DNA of 8,137 nucleotides. Source: Pyrinomonadaceae bacterium. GTDB lineage: Bacteria; Acidobacteriota; Blastocatellia; Pyrinomonadales; Pyrinomonadaceae. Shown piece after piece: positions 6,469 through 8,137 of the stretch. The stretch lies in assembly GCA_013812565.1 (NCBI GenBank), contig JACCTF010000328.1, positions 1 to 8,137 of the forward strand, in the 5' to 3' direction. A program made the position numbers and the translations under genes. How positions within the stretch are numbered: position 1 is the first letter of the stretch; each line of letters opens with the position of its first letter. The notes under the pieces are model-generated. The model saw nothing but the letters and a program-made list of their open reading frames with translations, was not told the DNA's origin and searched no databases.

Positions 6469-6481
6469 TTCGCGACGCGAA
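6469..6481. promoter_or_regulatory. Perfect 13-bp dyad, likely operator
   Basis: TTCGCG-A-CGCGAA is a perfect inverted repeat two bases downstream of the candidate -10, where a bound repressor would block initiation. A related half-site plus, TTCGCGTGAA, occurs at 6538-6547. No regulator gene lies in the window, so the binding protein would be encoded elsewhere. Confidence 0.45.
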
Positions 6482-6771
6482 CAAACTCTTTGCAGGCCCT
6501 CTATCAAGTAACTTTATTCCTCAATGTTGTTCGCTGGTTCGCGTGAAGGAGCGTCTAGTTGCTTAACTTAATTGGCGAATGTCAGTCCGTATTGCGCGGC
6601 AACTGAAGGCTCGCGGCTGCGCAGGATTTGCCACAAGGCCGGAGAAATGACGCAAGCTTAAGTCTTTTCACTTGCAGGCTATAAACAACGCGCATTCAAT
6701 GAACACCTGTTGGGGCTTTTTATTTCATCGGGTACGAACTGTGCTAAAGAGCCGGCGCACTCCATAACTCT

Positions 6772-6791
6772 GAGGGGGCTGTTGCCCCTTC
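6772..6791 (+). other. Leader hairpin upstream of receptor gene
   Basis: GAGGGGGC (6772-6779) and GCCCCTTC (6784-6791) pair as an 8-bp GC-rich stem with one G-U pair around the loop TGTT, 69 nt before the receptor start. No T-run follows, so it is not an obvious terminator. It may shape the mRNA leader. No known riboswitch class was recognised. Confidence 0.4.
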
Positions 6792-6847
6792 GCAGCCAAT
6801 TCACCCGAAGAAGAATGACCTTTTATCTTCATTTCGCTGAGTTACCG

Positions 6848-6853
6848 AAGGAG
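6848..6853 (+). promoter_or_regulatory. Ribosome binding site of the receptor gene
   Basis: AAGGAG stands 7 nt before ATG 6861, a textbook spacing, and fixes the receptor start at the beginning of its signal peptide. Confidence 0.85.
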
Positions 6854-6860
6854 AAAATTC

Positions 6861-8137
6861 ATGCAGAGAAGCGATGCCACATTGATTGACAGATTCGCCC
6901 GGGTTGTCTTGCTGAGCCTATCCTTCATGCTGGTCGGCATCACTGCCGTCCAGTTCGCTCAGGCGCAGGTGCTCTATGGGACGCTGGTGGGCAGAGTGGA
7001 AGACCCATCAGGGGCGGTGCTTCCTGGAGGAAGTGTAACCGTCATCAACAAGGATACCGGCCAGCAGCGCGAAATCACCGCTGATGGTGACGGCTCGTAT
7101 GCCTTTCGTGATCTCCAGGCGGGCGTCTATGATCTGAAAGTTATACAGTCCGGGTTCAAATCATATGTAAAAACCGGCGTGATCGTCACCATCAACAACG
7201 TCGCTCGCGAGGATGTTCAGATGGAAGTGGGGGGCACCACTGAAACGGTAACTGTAACCTCAGAGGCTCCACCGTTGCAGACCGACCGCGCCGACGTGAG
7301 CACGCAGATTGACAAGTCGCAAGTGACTAACCTTCCGCTCGGAAGCGGGCGTAACTTCCAGCAGCTCTACAAACTGATCCCAGGCGCCAGCCCACCTGCC
7401 GAAGCGCATTCCGACGCGGGTAATCCGCAACGCGCCCTCGTGACCAACTTTAACGGCGTGTCCCATTCCAATAACAACACGCGGCTTGATGGCGCAACGG
7501 TCAGCTACCCGTGGCTGCCGCATATCGTGGCCTATGTGCCGCCAGCCGAAGCCGTGGAGACGGTGAACATCGTCACCAACAGCTTCGACGCCGAGCAGGG
7601 AATGGCGGGCGGGGCTGCGGTTAATGTCTCAATCAAGTCCGGCACGAACGACTTCCACGGCAGCGCACATTTGTTCCATACCAACAGCGCGCTGCGTGCC
7701 CGCAACTTCTTCTTCTTGGGCAATAAGCTTCCCAAAAACATTCTGAACCAGTTCGGCGGGACTTTCGGGGGGCCCATCAAGCAGAACAAGCTCTTCTTTT
7801 TCGGCAATTGGGAGCGCACCGTCCGCCGGCAGAACGTCTCCCCCTTCCGGACCGTTCCGACCGAGGCCCTGCGCCGGGGCGATTTCTCCGGGACAGGCGC
7901 GCTGATCTACGATCCCACCACCGGCAACCCGGACGGAACAGGGCGGCAACCCTTCGCCAACAACCGCATCCCCGCCGACCGCATCGACCCGATCGCGCTG
8001 AAGCTGATCCAGCTCATCCCGGCGCCCAACCTCACGACGTTTCCGTCGAACTACTTCGCGAGCGGAACGTATGAGTTTAACCGCGACAACTTCGACTTCA
8101 AGGTCAACTACAACCCCACCACACAAGCCTCGATGTT
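6861..8137 (+). CDS. TonB-dependent receptor with carboxypeptidase-regulatory-like domain (Oar-like), 5' part
   Basis: The first 425 codons of a large outer-membrane receptor that runs off the window. Residues 1-35 form a signal peptide: basic start, hydrophobic core VVLLSLSFMLVGITAV, and a probable cut after AQA35. Residues about 38-125 are a carboxypeptidase-regulatory-like beta-sandwich (GTLVGRVEDPSGAVLPGGSV through VQMEVGGTTETVTV). A plug-like domain follows (QVTNLPLGSGRNF at 154-166; VETVNIVTNSFDAEQGMAGG at 232-251; VSIKSGTNDFHGS at 256-268). From about 294 the barrel begins with NQFGGTFGGPIKQNKLFFF. Proteins of this type usually exceed 1000 residues, so well over half is outside. They import or bind large ligands such as glycans in Acidobacteriota. 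The divergent dehydratase unit shares its control region, which suggests common regulation by a sugar-acid-related ligand, by inference. Confidence 0.92.
   Translation, partial: MQRSDATLIDRFARVVLLSLSFMLVGITAVQFAQAQVLYGTLVGRVEDPSGAVLPGGSVTVINKDTGQQREITADGDGSYAFRDLQAGVYDLKVIQSGFKSYVKTGVIVTINNVAREDVQMEVGGTTETVTVTSEAPPLQTDRADVSTQIDKSQVTNLPLGSGRNFQQLYKLIPGASPPAEAHSDAGNPQRALVTNFNGVSHSNNNTRLDGATVSYPWLPHIVAYVPPAEAVETVNIVTNSFDAEQGMAGGAAVNVSIKSGTNDFHGSAHLFHTNSALRARNFFFLGNKLPKNILNQFGGTFGGPIKQNKLFFFGNWERTVRRQNVSPFRTVPTEALRRGDFSGTGALIYDPTTGNPDGTGRQPFANNRIPADRIDPIALKLIQLIPAPNLTTFPSNYFASGTYEFNRDNFDFKVNYNPTTQASM

Larger units (their letters stand above)
6344..6860. other. Divergent control region between dehydratase unit and receptor
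   Basis: This 517-nt stretch has no gene I can support. It must carry promoters for the minus-strand dehydratase unit and the plus-strand receptor. It contains a candidate plus-strand promoter at 6437-6466, a perfect dyad at 6469-6481, a widely spaced inverted repeat at 6377-6441, a partial copy of the dyad (TTCGCGTGAA, 6538-6547), a second -10-like TATAAA at 6680-6685, and a leader hairpin at 6772-6791. Tiny frames at 6579-6650 and elsewhere lack ribosome sites. Confidence 0.6.

Noticed and set aside
6194..6511. Plus-strand open frame of 105 codons across the dehydratase start and control region
   Set aside because: It has no ribosome site, overlaps the dehydratase start in antisense, and runs through promoter-like AT-rich DNA; no recognisable protein.
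6579..6650. 23-codon frame beginning MSVRIARQLKARG
   Set aside because: The opening looks a little like small toxin-type proteins, but it is far too short, lacks a ribosome site and stops at once.
6700..6730. TTGGGGCTTTTTATTT as a terminator in the control region
   Set aside because: The T-run is present but no adequate stem precedes it; only a 4-bp AACA/TGTT pairing can form.
7629..8126. Long minus-strand open frame (165 codons) opposite the receptor
   Set aside because: It is antisense to a clear receptor coding region with GC-rich third positions, which commonly opens false frames; its peptide is low-complexity Val/Glu/Arg and has no recognisable motif.

Overview
The window most likely comes from an Acidobacteriota-type genome, judged from protein character only. 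Both ends carry pieces of Oar-like TonB-dependent receptors. One has an N-terminal carboxypeptidase-regulatory-like domain, and the other has the typical C-terminal strand ending in Phe. Such receptors, next to sugar-acid and Gfo/Idh/MocA genes, are common in that phylum. No rRNA, tRNA, CRISPR array, insertion sequence or replication origin was seen.

Layout: (1) positions 1-181 hold the last 60 codons of a plus-strand TonB-dependent receptor, followed by a strong hairpin terminator at 210-233. (2) Positions 293-4461 hold four minus-strand genes, transcribed right to left: a DMT/EamA permease, a PhyH-type Fe(II)/2-oxoglutarate dioxygenase (10 nt gap, ribosome site overlapping the permease stop), a 195-nt gap with a stem-loop, a Gfo/Idh/MocA oxidoreductase, and an overlapping TIM-barrel sugar isomerase/epimerase. 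(3) Positions 4686-6228 hold a second minus-strand unit: a glucarate-dehydratase-like enolase-superfamily enzyme followed 22 nt later by the wreck of an amidohydrolase, probably uronate-isomerase-like. The wreck keeps its ribosome site and its HTH metal motif, but has two apparent frameshifts and no C-terminal part. (4) Positions 6344-6860 are a divergent control region with a candidate promoter, a perfect 13-bp dyad, a larger inverted repeat and a leader hairpin. (5) Positions 6861-8137 hold the first 425 codons of a second plus-strand TonB-dependent receptor.

Read together, this looks like a carbohydrate or sugar-acid utilisation locus. Outer-membrane receptors bring in a ligand, an inner-membrane permease moves a small product, and the soluble oxidoreductase, isomerase, dioxygenase and dehydratase convert it. 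The substrate cannot be named from sequence alone. Points of most interest are the decayed amidohydrolase beside an intact dehydratase, an oxidoreductase whose usual catalytic Asp appears to be Gln, the grouping of a PhyH dioxygenase with MocA-like and IolE-like enzymes, and the structured divergent promoter region. I found no clear evidence of a wholly new type of system.
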